Source: Streptomyces sp. CCM_MD2014
GTDB taxonomy: Bacteria; Actinomycetota; Actinomycetes; Streptomycetales; Streptomycetaceae
NCBI RefSeq assembly: GCF_000772045.1
Contig: NZ_CP009754.1
Location: 7,936,001-8,000,000 of the forward strand
DNA length: 64,000 bases
Reading direction: 5' to 3'
Made by a program: the position numbers and the translations under genes. Below, piece after piece: positions 1-8,265 of this stretch. Position 1 is the stretch's first letter. Every line of letters begins with the position of its first letter. The notes under the pieces were generated by a model. That model ran no database searches. It saw nothing but the letters and a program-made list of their open reading frames with translations, and was not told the origin of the DNA.

Positions 1-594
1 GCCCCAGGCGTGGTTGAGGGCGTCCGTGGTGCCGTACCGGGCACGCAGCCAGTCGCGGAAGGCGCGGGCGGCGTCGTCGGAGTAGTCGTAGACGTTGTGG
101 CAGCCCAGCTCGTTGTTGACGTGCCAGGCGACCAGGGCGGGGTGCTCGGCGTAGCGGGTCGCCAGCTTCCGCACCAGGCGCAGGGCGTGCTCGCGGAAGA
201 CGGGCGAGGTCGGGCGCCAGTGCTGGCGCGCTCCCGGCCACAGCGTCTCGCCCCGCTCGGTGACCGGGAGGATCTCGGGGTGGGCCGTGGTCAGCCAGGG
301 CGGCGGGGACGCGGTGGCGGTCGCCAGGTCGACACCGACCCCGTGCTCGTGCAGCAGGTCCATCACCTCGTCGAGCCAGGCGAAGTCCCAGGTGTCCGGG
401 CCCGGCTGGATGCGGGCCCAGGAGAAGATGCCGAGCGACACGATGTTCACGCCGGCCTCGCGCATCAGCCGTACGTCCTCCTCCCACACCTCCCGGGGCC
501 ACTGCTCGGGGTTGTAGTCGGCGCCGTAGGCGAGACGGGGGGCGGGGGCACCGTCCGCCCCGCGGTACGTGCGGGTGTGGAGGGTGGAGATCAT
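1..594 (-). CDS. Beta-galactosidase, GH42 family (C-terminus outside window)
   Basis: This is the N-terminal ~198 residues of a GH42 beta-galactosidase, which hydrolyses terminal beta-galactosides. Visible hallmarks are the early GADYNPEQWP motif, the barrel segment GIFSWARIQPGPDTWDFAWL, and AWHVNNELG, whose Glu (about residue 162) is the expected acid/base residue. The ATG at 594 has a GGAAGGA ribosome site. No signal peptide is seen, so the enzyme should act in the cytoplasm on imported sugars. It is the last visible gene of the leftward ABC operon, 28 bp after the binding protein, and its 3' end is cut by the window edge. Family assignment is firm; substrate is inferred from family and context. 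Confidence 0.93.
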   Translation of the reverse strand, partial: MISTLHTRTYRGADGAPAPRLAYGADYNPEQWPREVWEEDVRLMREAGVNIVSLGIFSWARIQPGPDTWDFAWLDEVMDLLHEHGVGVDLATATASPPPWLTTAHPEILPVTERGETLWPGARQHWRPTSPVFREHALRLVRKLATRYAEHPALVAWHVNNELGCHNVYDYSDDAARAFRDWLRARYGTTDALNHAWG

Positions 595-622
595 GGCGGT
601 CCTTCCGGTGTGGGGGCGTGCG

Positions 623-1978
623 CTACTTCTCGACGGTGAAGCCCTGCTCCTCGCCGTACTTGACCGAGGCCTCCTGCCAGGCCTCGAGGCCCTCGGCGAG
701 CGTGGTGCCGGAGACGTAGGCCTTGCCGACGGTGTCGTTGAAGACCGAGTTCGCGTACACCTGGTAGGGCAGGTAGGACCAGTCGTCCGGAACGTTCGCG
801 GCCGACTCGGCGAAGATCTCGTTGGCCTTCTGGCCGCCGAAGTACGGGAACGCGGTGTCCTGGAACTTCGTGGACTGCAGATCCGCCGTGGTCGCCGGGA
901 ACGCGCCGTTCTCCAGTCGGCTCTGCACACCGTCCCCGGCGTTCGCGTACTCGACGAACGCGTACGCCAGCGCTTCGTTCCCACCCAGTTCGGGGAGCGC
1001 GAGCGCGCTGCCGCCGTTCTCGGCGCTGACCTTGCCGCCGGCGGTCCACTGGGGCAGCGGGGCGACCCGCCAGTCGCCGGACGCCGCCTTCGCGCCCGAC
1101 TCGAGGTTGGCGGGCATCCAGGCACCGGTCGCCAGCGTGGCGATGCTGCCGTCGGCGAGGCCCTTGTACCACTCGTCGGTCCAGGCCGGGACCGGGGCGA
1201 GCAGCTTCTCGTCGATGAGCTTCTGCCAGGTGCCGGTGAACGTCTTGGCACCCTGGTCGGAGAAGTCGATCTTCACCTTGGTGCCGTCGACCGTGTAGGG
1301 ACGCGAACCGGCCTGCCAGAGCATGCTGGTGGCGAACCCGGCGTCGCCGTTGTCGGCGGTGATGTACGCCTTCGGGTCGGCCTTGTGCAGGTCGCGTGCG
1401 GCGTCCAGGTACTCGGCCCACGTGGTGGGCACCTTGATGCCGTACTTGTCGAAGACATTCTTGTTGTAGAACAGCGCCATCGGGCCCGAGTCCATCGGCA
1501 GCGCGTAGATGCCGTCCGAACCGGCCTTCACCCCGTTCCACGGACCGGGGGAGAACTTGGCGGAGAGCTTGTCGGCGCCGAAGGCCTTGAGGTCGGTGAG
1601 CTGCTTGGTCAGGGCGTACTGGCCCATCGCGTAGTACTCGATCTGGGCGACGTCGGGGACGCCCTTCTTCGCCGAGATGGCGTTCTGCAGCGCCGTGTAC
1701 TCGTCCTTGTTGGTACCGGCGTTGACGAGGTCGACCTTGACGCCCGGGTGGGCCTTCTCGAAGTCGGCGGCCACCTGCTTGAGCGTGGGCTCCCACGCCC
1801 AGACCGTGATGGTGCCGCCCTCCTTGAGGGCCGCCTGTATGTCCGCCTCGGAGACGGCCTTGTCGCTCGACCCGCCGTCGTCGGAGCCGCCGCAGGCGGT
1901 CGCGCCCAGGGCGAGCGCGCAGACGAGGGCCGTGGCGCGCAGGAGGCGGCGCGTGTGCTTGGTCAGGTGTGTGGGCAT
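623..1978 (-). CDS. Sugar ABC transporter substrate-binding lipoprotein
   Basis: A 451-residue family 1 extracellular solute-binding protein. Residues 1-28 form an Arg/Lys-rich then hydrophobic signal ending ALGATAC, with Cys29 as the likely lipidated residue. The mature protein resembles MalE/UgpB-type sugar binders (for example GGTITVWAWEPTLKQV near the mature N-terminus). It would capture an oligosaccharide or galactoside outside the cell and pass it to the two permeases encoded just upstream. The start is ATG with GGAAG about 8 nt before it. Unusually for such operons it follows the permeases and precedes the glycosidase. No ATPase gene is present; Streptomyces sugar importers usually share MsiK encoded elsewhere. 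Confidence 0.93.
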   Translation of the reverse strand: MPTHLTKHTRRLLRATALVCALALGATACGGSDDGGSSDKAVSEADIQAALKEGGTITVWAWEPTLKQVAADFEKAHPGVKVDLVNAGTNKDEYTALQNAISAKKGVPDVAQIEYYAMGQYALTKQLTDLKAFGADKLSAKFSPGPWNGVKAGSDGIYALPMDSGPMALFYNKNVFDKYGIKVPTTWAEYLDAARDLHKADPKAYITADNGDAGFATSMLWQAGSRPYTVDGTKVKIDFSDQGAKTFTGTWQKLIDEKLLAPVPAWTDEWYKGLADGSIATLATGAWMPANLESGAKAASGDWRVAPLPQWTAGGKVSAENGGSALALPELGGNEALAYAFVEYANAGDGVQSRLENGAFPATTADLQSTKFQDTAFPYFGGQKANEIFAESAANVPDDWSYLPYQVYANSVFNDTVGKAYVSGTTLAEGLEAWQEASVKYGEEQGFTVEK

Positions 1979-2046
1979 GGGCGTGCTTCCACTTCTTCGT
2001 GGCCGGAACCGGCACCGGTTGAGGGTGGGAGGGGCTGTCGGTGAGG

Positions 2047-2102
2047 GACGGGAGCGGGGGAGGGGCTACTCCTGGACGGGGGAGCGGGGGAGGGCTACTC
2101 CT
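2047..2102. repeat. Imperfect 27-28 bp tandem duplication at the permease 3' end
   Basis: Two near-identical blocks, 2047-2073 and 2075-2102, share GACGGG, GGAGCGGGGGAGGG and GCTACTCCT. The right copy contains the permease stop codon (TAG on the minus strand, 2095-2097). The left copy repeats the same AGGAGTAGC just after the gene. It looks like a small duplication of the gene end and has no known function. Confidence 0.75.
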
Positions 2103-3045
2103 TGACGCTTCCGGCGGCGAGACCGGACTGCCAGTACTTCTGGAGCAGCAGGAACGCGGCGATCAGCGGCAGGATGGTGATCAGCGACCCGGTGACGACG
2201 AGGTTGAAGACGGCCTCGCCGCCCGCGGTCGCCGCCTGCTGGTTCCAGCTGTTGAGGCCCAGGGTCAGCGGATACCAGTCGGGGTCCTTGAGCATGACCA
2301 GCGGCAGGAAGTAGTTGTTCCAGGTGGCGACCATGGTGAACAGCAGGACGGTGACGATGCCGGGCGCCAGCAGCGGCAGGGCGACCCGGAAGAAGGTGCG
2401 CACCTCGCCCGCCCCGTCGATACGGGCCGCCTCCATCAGCTCGGTCGGGATGGCCTCGGTGGCGAACACCCACATCAGGTAGAGGCCGAACGGCGAGATC
2501 AGGGACGGGATGATCACCGCCCAGGGCGTGTTGGTGAGCCCCATCTTGCTGAACATCAGGAAGGTCGGCACCGCCAGTGCCGTGCCCGGCACGGCCACCG
2601 CGCCGATGACGACGGCGAAGACGGCTCGCCGGCCGGGGAAGTCGAACTTGGCGAGCGCGTAGCCGCCGAGCACCGCGAGGAGGGTGGCACCGCCCGCGCC
2701 GAGCCCCACGTACAGCAAGGTGTTGAGCAGCCAGCGGGTGAAGACGCCGTCGTCGTAGGTGAACGTCTCGGCGATGTTGTCCCACAGCGCGAAGTCGCCG
2801 TCGAACCAGAGACCGGCGGAACGGGACAGCCCCTCCTGCGTCTTGGTGGCACTGACGGCCAGCCAGACGAGCGGCACCAGGCTGTACAGCAGCACGAGTG
2901 AGGTGAGTACGGTCAGCAGTACGCTGCGCCGGGGCTTGTCCGAGGAGTGGCGGCGCCGGGACGTGCGCAGCCGGGGCGCGGGGCCCGACGTGCCGGACGG
3001 CCTGGCCGGGCGGCGGTCGGGGACGGTGGCGACGGGGCCGGTCAT
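2095..3045 (-). CDS. Carbohydrate ABC transporter permease (MalG type)
   Basis: A 316-residue inner-membrane permease with about six membrane spans. A long Arg/Ser/Pro-rich cytoplasmic N-terminus (residues 1-40) precedes the first span, SVLLTVLTSLVLLYSLVPLV. The cytoplasmic EAA loop, EAARIDGAGEVRTFFRVALP, is the docking site for the ATPase. It pairs with the upstream MalF-type permease (7 bp gap, surely co-transcribed) to form the channel for the sugar delivered by the downstream lipoprotein. The short tandem duplication noted at 2047-2102 includes its stop codon. Confidence 0.93.
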   Translation of the reverse strand: MTGPVATVPDRRPARPSGTSGPAPRLRTSRRRHSSDKPRRSVLLTVLTSLVLLYSLVPLVWLAVSATKTQEGLSRSAGLWFDGDFALWDNIAETFTYDDGVFTRWLLNTLLYVGLGAGGATLLAVLGGYALAKFDFPGRRAVFAVVIGAVAVPGTALAVPTFLMFSKMGLTNTPWAVIIPSLISPFGLYLMWVFATEAIPTELMEAARIDGAGEVRTFFRVALPLLAPGIVTVLLFTMVATWNNYFLPLVMLKDPDWYPLTLGLNSWNQQAATAGGEAVFNLVVTGSLITILPLIAAFLLLQKYWQSGLAAGSVKE

Positions 3046-3052
3046 CGCTGTC

Positions 3053-3979
3053 TCACACTCCCTTGCGCATGCCGCGCAGCTGCACGACGTAGGCGATGAC
3101 CATGGTGATCAGCCCCATGACGATGGCGACGGTCGCGGAGTAGTTGTGCTGCTGCCCGTTGAAGGACAGCGCGTACGTGTAGTAGTTCGGGGTGTAGTCC
3201 GTGGTGATGGCGTTGCGCGCCAGGGGCTGCAGGATGCTGGGCTCGTTGAAGAGCTGGAAGCTGCCGATGATCGAGAAGATCGTGGCGATCACCAGGGCCC
3301 CGCGGATGGCCGGGAGTTTGATCGCGGTGATCACCCGGATCTGGCCGGCGCCGTCGATCTGGGCCGCCTCGTACAGCGAGTGCGGGACGACGCGCAGTGC
3401 CGAGTAGAAGATCAGCATGTTGTAGCCGGCGAACTCCCAGGTGACGATGTTGCCGATGGAGGCCAGCACCAGGTCGGGGGAGAGCGGGTCGGGCAGCGAG
3501 ACGCCCAGCGCGCTGTTGATGTCACCGACCAGGCCGAAGCGGGTGCCGTACATGAAGCCCCACATCAGGGTGGCCACCACGGCGGGGACGGCGTACGGCA
3601 GGAAGATGGAGATGCGGAAGAAGTCCCGCCCGTACAGGCGCCCGCTGTCGAGCGCCAGGGCCACCAGGAGCGCGATGCCGAGCATGATCGGCACCTGTAC
3701 GGCGAGGAAGAGCGAGACCCGGCCCAGCGAGGCCCAGAACTGCTCGTCCTTCAGCGCCTCGGCGTAGTTGTCGAGGCCGACGAAGGTGGTCCCGCCGATG
3801 AGCTGGTCCCGGAAGAGGCTGAGGTAGACCGAGTACGCGATCGGCGCGAGGAACACCAGGGCGAACACGGCCACGAAGGGGCCGAGGAAGCCCCACCCCG
3901 TCCAGGAGCGGCGATCCCGCCGCACCGGGGGCGGGGCAGGCCGCGGCTCGGCGGCGGCCGGCGGTTGCAGCGTCGTCAT
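3053..3979 (-). CDS. Carbohydrate ABC transporter permease (MalF type)
   Basis: A 308-residue permease and the first gene of the leftward operon. A Pro/Arg-rich N-terminal tail leads into GWGFLGPFVAVFALVFLAPI (span 1) and five further spans. The EAA loop is EAAQIDGAGQIRVITAIKLP. It forms a heterodimer with the adjacent MalG-type permease. Two LacI-type palindromes lie 55-127 bp before the start, so transcription is probably induced by the transported sugar through the divergent LacI protein. No ATP-binding subunit is encoded nearby. Confidence 0.93.
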   Translation of the reverse strand: MTTLQPPAAAEPRPAPPPVRRDRRSWTGWGFLGPFVAVFALVFLAPIAYSVYLSLFRDQLIGGTTFVGLDNYAEALKDEQFWASLGRVSLFLAVQVPIMLGIALLVALALDSGRLYGRDFFRISIFLPYAVPAVVATLMWGFMYGTRFGLVGDINSALGVSLPDPLSPDLVLASIGNIVTWEFAGYNMLIFYSALRVVPHSLYEAAQIDGAGQIRVITAIKLPAIRGALVIATIFSIIGSFQLFNEPSILQPLARNAITTDYTPNYYTYALSFNGQQHNYSATVAIVMGLITMVIAYVVQLRGMRKGV

Positions 3980-4033
3980 CTCGTTCCTCGCTCGTCACGT
4001 CCCGGAGCTTCCGGAGCCTGGTGGGGCCCGGCG

Positions 4034-4047
4034 TGTTTGCGTAAACA
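4034..4047. promoter_or_regulatory. Probable LacI operator, permease-proximal copy
   Basis: TGTTTGCGTAAACA is a near-perfect palindrome of the LacI/GalR type. It lies 55 bp upstream of the first permease gene and matches the second site at 4091-4106 in all but the central position. Its placement fits repression of the leftward sugar operon. Confidence 0.75.
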
Positions 4048-4090
4048 TCACCCGCCGGACGGGACCGTCGAGGTCTGCGGGAGGGCTGCT

Positions 4091-4106
4091 ATGTTTACGT
4101 AAACAT
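4091..4106. promoter_or_regulatory. Probable LacI operator, regulator-proximal copy
   Basis: ATGTTTACGTAAACAT is a perfect 16-bp palindrome with the central CG typical of LacI-family operators. It lies 92 bp before the LacI gene and 57 bp from the other site (centre to centre about 58 bp, roughly 5.5 helical turns), so looping or independent control of both promoters is possible. Confidence 0.8.
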
Positions 4107-4198
4107 TTGATGGCGGCATGTCTACACTGCCCCGTGGACGACGGTCAAGGGTCCTTTCGCAGCGGGCCCGACAGCGACAGAGAGGCGGCTGACGGCGA

Positions 4199-5257
4199 GT
4201 GAGCGCGGCTGAGGAAGTCCCGACGAGCGCGCCCGCGCGACCCCGGCACCGCCGGGAGCGCACGGCCTCCATGGCGGACGTGGCCCGGCTGGCGGGAGTC
4301 TCCTCGCAGACCGTCTCCCGCGTCTCGAACGGCTACGCCGGCGTGACCGAGGGGACCCGGCGGCAGGTGCTGGCTGCCATGAAGGAACTCGGCTACCGGC
4401 CCAACAGCGCGGCCCGGGCCCTCAAGCGCGGTGAGTTCCGCACCATCGGCGTCATCACCTTCTCGCTGGCCACCACGGGCAACGTCCGCACCCTGGAGGC
4501 CATCGCGACCTCCGCGGCGAGCGAGGGGTACGCGGTGACGCTGCTGCCGGTCGCCGTCCCCACCCAGGACGAGGTGCGCGGCGCGTTCTCGCGGCTGGAG
4601 GAACTGGCCGTCGACGCGGTCATCGTGATCATGGAGGTCCACCTCCTGGACGCGGCCTCCCTCACCCTGCCGCCGCACGTCCAGGTCGTCGTGGTCGACT
4701 CCGACGCCGGCGACCACTACACGGTCGTCGACACCGACCAGGCCGGCGGCTCCCGCGCCGCCGTGCGCCATCTGCTGGACCTCGGCCACGACACGGTGTG
4801 GCACCTGGCAGGCCCCGAGGGCTCGTTCGCCGCCCAGCGCCGCACCGACGCGTGGCGGCGCACGCTCACCGAGGCCGGCCGCACCCCGCCGCCCCTCGTC
4901 CGGGGCGACTGGTCGGCCGAGTCCGGCTACCGGGCCGGTCTCGAACTCGCCGCCCGCGAGGAGTGCACGGCCGTCTTCGCGGCCAACGACCAGATGGCCC
5001 TCGGCCTGTTGCGCGCCCTGCACGCACGCGGCCGGCGCGTGCCCGAGGACGTCAGTGTCATCGGCTTCGACGACATCCCCGAGGCCGGCTCCTTCCTGCC
5101 GCCGCTGACCACCGTGCACCAGGACTTCGCCGAGGTCGGGCGGCTGTGCGTGGCGGCGGTGCTGCGCAAGATGCGCGAGGCGGGCCCGGAGCGGGGCACG
5201 ACCCTGGTGCCGACCCGGCTGGTGACCCGGGCGAGCACGGCGCCACCGCGCGCGTAG
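4199..5257 (+). CDS. LacI-family transcriptional regulator
   Basis: A 352-residue repressor starting at GTG, with a GAGAGG ribosome site. The helix-turn-helix and hinge are near residues 22-75 (MADVARLAGVSSQTVSRVSN, then YRPNSAARALKRG). A periplasmic-binding-protein-like effector domain follows (DQMALGLLRALHARGRRVPEDVSVIGFDD near the end). It is divergent from the GH42/ABC operon, and the shared 219-bp gap carries two LacI palindromes. It most likely represses that operon, and perhaps itself, until a galactoside binds. The ligand is inferred from context only. Confidence 0.93.
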   Translation: MSAAEEVPTSAPARPRHRRERTASMADVARLAGVSSQTVSRVSNGYAGVTEGTRRQVLAAMKELGYRPNSAARALKRGEFRTIGVITFSLATTGNVRTLEAIATSAASEGYAVTLLPVAVPTQDEVRGAFSRLEELAVDAVIVIMEVHLLDAASLTLPPHVQVVVVDSDAGDHYTVVDTDQAGGSRAAVRHLLDLGHDTVWHLAGPEGSFAAQRRTDAWRRTLTEAGRTPPPLVRGDWSAESGYRAGLELAAREECTAVFAANDQMALGLLRALHARGRRVPEDVSVIGFDDIPEAGSFLPPLTTVHQDFAEVGRLCVAAVLRKMREAGPERGTTLVPTRLVTRASTAPPRA

Positions 5258-5369
5258 GCGGCGAGCGGGGGCAGGGGAGCGGCCCAAGGGACGTACCGGA
5301 CCGTTTAGGGGCGGCCGGGAGGGTAACCCCACAACCCGACCGTTGTCCCCCCACGTCCGGGAGTGCCCC

Positions 5370-7172
5370 ATGACCCAAGTCGCCGACTTCGTCCTCCAGC
5401 GCCTGACCGAGTGGGGCGTCAAGCGGGTGTACGGCTATCCGGGTGACGGGATCAACGGACTGCTCGGCGCCTTCGACCGGGCGGACGGGGACCCGGAGTT
5501 CATCCAGGCCCGGCACGAGGAGATGGCCGCGTTCATGGCCTGCGCGCACGCCAAGTTCACCGGCGAGGTGGGCTGCTGCGTCGCCACGTCGGGCCCCGGT
5601 GCGGTGCACCTGCTGAACGGCCTGTACGACGCGAAGCTCGACCACCAGCCCGTGGTCGCGGTGGTGGGCCAGCAGAAGCGGCTCTCGCTCGGCACCCACT
5701 ACCAGCAGGAGATCGCCCTCGACCAGCTCTTCGCGGACGTGTCCGAGTTCTGCCAGATGGTCGTGCACCCGGGGCAGGCGCGGCACGTCGTCGACCGTGC
5801 CTTCAAGACCGCGCTGACCACCCGGGGCGTCGCCACGATCATCATCCCGAACGACATCCAGGAGGAGGAGGCCATGCCGTCTCCTCCCAGGGCGCACGGC
5901 TCGGTCTTCTCCAGCGTCGGCTGGAGCCGGCCCCGTGTCCTGCCCGACCCGGACGAGCTGCGCAAGGCGGCCGACGTCCTCAACGCGGGCGAGAAGGTCG
6001 CCATCCTGGTCGGCCAGGGCGCGGCCAAGGCGGAGGCCGAGGTGATGGAGACCGCCGAACTGCTCGGCGCCGGCGTCGCCAAGGCCCTGCTCGGCCGTGA
6101 GGTCCTGCCCGACGACGTGCCGTTCGTGACCGGCCCGATCGGGCTGCTCGGCAGCAAGGCCAGCGACAACATGATCCAGGGCTGCGACACCCTGCTCATG
6201 ATCGGCAGCAGCTTCCCCTACTCGGAGTGGCTGCCGGAGGAGGGCCAGGCCAAGGGCGTCGAGATCGACATCGACGGCCGCATGATCGGCATCCGCTACC
6301 CGATGGACGCCCACCTCGTCGGCGACTCCAAGGAGACGCTGAAGGCGCTGATCCCGCTGCTCGAACGCAAGAAGGACCGCGGCTGGCGGAAGAAGATCGA
6401 GAAGGACGTCCGCGAGTGGAACGACCTGTGTGACCGCTGGGCCGGTGAGCACTTCGGCAAGACCATCAACCCCCAGTCGGTCGCCGCCGAACTCTCGTCC
6501 AGGCTGCCGGACGGCGCCATCCTGTCGGCCGACTCCGGTTCCGGCACCAACTGGTGGGCCCGCCACCTCAAGCTCCGCGACGGCATGCAGGCCTCGCTGT
6601 CCGGCACGCTGGCCACGATGGGCCCGGGCACTCCGTACGCCATCGCGGCGCGGTTCGCCTATCCGGACCGGCCGGTGATCGCCTTCGTGGGGGACGGCGC
6701 GTTCCAGATGAACGGCATGAACGAGATGATCACCGTCAAGCGGTACCTGGACCGCCTGTCCGGCCCCGCGCCGTTCGTCTTCTGCGTCTTCAACAACCAG
6801 GACCTCAACCAGGTCACCTGGGAACAGCGCGCCATGGCCGGCGACCCCAAGTACCCGGGCTCCCAGGACATCCCCGACGTGCCCTACGCCGCCTACGCCG
6901 AACTGCTCGGCCTCAAGGGCATCGTCTGCGACGACCCGAAGAAGGTCGGCGCCGCATGGGACGAGGCACTCGCCGCCGGCCGCCCCGTGGTCCTGGAGTT
7001 CAAGGTGGACGCGGAGATCGCGCCGATCCCGCCGCACATCATGAAGGAGCAGGGCAAGAAGGCCGTCAAGGCCGCGCTGCACGACCCGCAGGCCACCGGG
7101 ATCGCCACCAAGGGCGTACGCCAGAAGCTCACCGAGTACGCCGAGCACCTCCCCGGCCGGGGCAAGAAGTGA
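5370..7172 (+). CDS. TPP-dependent pyruvate oxidase/dehydrogenase-like enzyme (PoxB type)
   Basis: A 600-residue thiamine-pyrophosphate enzyme of the pyruvate oxidase/acetolactate synthase superfamily. The N-terminal pyrimidine-binding domain has RHEEMAAFMACAHAKFTG (catalytic Glu). A central FAD-binding-like domain follows, then a TPP-binding domain with GDGAFQMNGMNEM and NNQDLNQVTWEQ. It probably decarboxylates pyruvate, passing electrons to quinone and making acetate and CO2. The ATG at 5370 has GGGAG six bases upstream. Its stop overlaps the start of the SDR gene, so the two are translationally coupled. Other 2-oxo acid decarboxylase activities cannot be excluded. Confidence 0.9.
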   Translation: MTQVADFVLQRLTEWGVKRVYGYPGDGINGLLGAFDRADGDPEFIQARHEEMAAFMACAHAKFTGEVGCCVATSGPGAVHLLNGLYDAKLDHQPVVAVVGQQKRLSLGTHYQQEIALDQLFADVSEFCQMVVHPGQARHVVDRAFKTALTTRGVATIIIPNDIQEEEAMPSPPRAHGSVFSSVGWSRPRVLPDPDELRKAADVLNAGEKVAILVGQGAAKAEAEVMETAELLGAGVAKALLGREVLPDDVPFVTGPIGLLGSKASDNMIQGCDTLLMIGSSFPYSEWLPEEGQAKGVEIDIDGRMIGIRYPMDAHLVGDSKETLKALIPLLERKKDRGWRKKIEKDVREWNDLCDRWAGEHFGKTINPQSVAAELSSRLPDGAILSADSGSGTNWWARHLKLRDGMQASLSGTLATMGPGTPYAIAARFAYPDRPVIAFVGDGAFQMNGMNEMITVKRYLDRLSGPAPFVFCVFNNQDLNQVTWEQRAMAGDPKYPGSQDIPDVPYAAYAELLGLKGIVCDDPKKVGAAWDEALAAGRPVVLEFKVDAEIAPIPPHIMKEQGKKAVKAALHDPQATGIATKGVRQKLTEYAEHLPGRGKK

Positions 7173-8203
7173 GCGGCGCGCACCGCCGGGGCCGGGTCGT
7201 CGTCGTCACCGGTGCCACCGGTGGCGTCGGCCGGGCCGCCGCCCGGGCCTTCGGCGCCCAGGGGGCCGCGGTGGCCCTGCTCGCGCGGGGCGAGTACGCG
7301 CTGGAGCGTGCGGCCGAGGAGATCCGCGAGGCCGGCGGGCGGGCACTGCCCCTGGTCGTGGACGTCGCCGACGCGGAGGCCGTGGACGCGGCGGCCGGCC
7401 GGATCGAGGAAGAGCTCGGCCCCATCGACGTATGGGTGAACGCCGCGTTCTCGACCGTCTTCGCGCCCGTGGCGGAGATCCGGCCCGAGGAGCTGAAACG
7501 GGCCACCGAGGTGACCTACTTCGGCTTCGTGCACGGCACCCAGGCCGCCCTCAGGCGCATGACGCCGCGTGACCGCGGCACCATCGTCCAGGTCGGATCA
7601 GCCCTGGCCGAACGCAGCGTCCCGCTCCAGGCCGTCTACTGCGGCGCCAAGCACGCCATTCAGGGGTTCACCGAGTCGCTGCGCTGCGAACTGCTGCACG
7701 ACCGCAGCGGGGTACGGGTGACCATGGTCCAGATGCCCGGGCTCAACACGCCCCAGTTCAGCTGGGTCCTCACCCGCCTGCCCCGCCACCCGCGCCCGGT
7801 GGCCCCCGTCTACCAGCCCGAGGTGGCCGCCGAGGCCGTGCTGTACGCGGCCGACCACCCCCAGCGGCGCATGTACTGGGTCGGCGGCTCCACCGTCGCC
7901 ACCCTGCTGGGCCAGAAGCTCGCCCCCGGGCTGCTGGACCGCTATCTGGCCCGCACTGGCTACGACGGGCAGCAGACCGGTCGGCCCGTCGACCCGTCAC
8001 GGCCGGTCAACCTGTGGAAGCCGCCGGACGACACCGCCCCGGACGACTACGGCGCACACGGCGTCTTCGACGACGAGTCCCATCCGCGCAGCATCCAGTT
8101 CTGGATCTCCCGCCACCGCAGGTCGCTCGCCCTGGCCACCGCCGTGACCGGTGCGGCCGCCGCGGCACTCGCGGGCGGCCTGCGGGGCCGCGGCGGCCGC
8201 TGA
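7169..8203 (+). CDS. Short-chain dehydrogenase/reductase (SDR) with C-terminal extension
   Basis: A 344-residue NAD(P)-dependent oxidoreductase. The cofactor motif TGATGGVG lies near residue 15, the NAA motif appears as VNAAFST, and the catalytic YCGAK (Tyr-x3-Lys) near residue 155. The classical fold ends around residue 250. The remaining ~95 residues are unusual: an acidic and Pro-rich stretch (KPPDDTAPDDYGAHG) and a hydrophobic Ala-rich end that may touch the membrane. Its GTG start overlaps the TPP enzyme's stop codon (GTGA), arguing for joint expression. The substrate is unknown; aldehyde or ketone reduction is the safest inference. Confidence 0.88.
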   Translation: MSGAHRRGRVVVVTGATGGVGRAAARAFGAQGAAVALLARGEYALERAAEEIREAGGRALPLVVDVADAEAVDAAAGRIEEELGPIDVWVNAAFSTVFAPVAEIRPEELKRATEVTYFGFVHGTQAALRRMTPRDRGTIVQVGSALAERSVPLQAVYCGAKHAIQGFTESLRCELLHDRSGVRVTMVQMPGLNTPQFSWVLTRLPRHPRPVAPVYQPEVAAEAVLYAADHPQRRMYWVGGSTVATLLGQKLAPGLLDRYLARTGYDGQQTGRPVDPSRPVNLWKPPDDTAPDDYGAHGVFDDESHPRSIQFWISRHRRSLALATAVTGAAAAALAGGLRGRGGR

Positions 8204-8246
8204 CCACGGCCGCTGACCACGGCCGCTGACCACGGCCGCTGACCAC
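8195..8246. repeat. Four perfect 13-bp tandem repeats at the SDR stop codon
   Basis: GGCCGCTGACCAC is repeated four times without error. The first copy contains the SDR stop codon (TGA, 8201-8203). The array fills most of the gap to the convergent BrkB gene. Because 13 is not a multiple of 3, readthrough or copy-number change would shift frame. The array is too short and lacks spacers, so it is not CRISPR-like. Confidence 0.97.
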
Positions 8247-8265
8247 GGCGGCGGTCGTCCCCGCA

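Noticed and set aside
5058..7148. 696-codon open frame on the minus strand across the TPP enzyme gene
   Set aside because: It is the antisense shadow of a clear pyruvate-oxidase-like gene. Composition is His/Val/Leu/Gly rich with no family signature, as expected from third-position GC bias.
8195..8246. Short tandem array considered as CRISPR
   Set aside because: The units are contiguous 13-mers without spacers and no cas gene is present.
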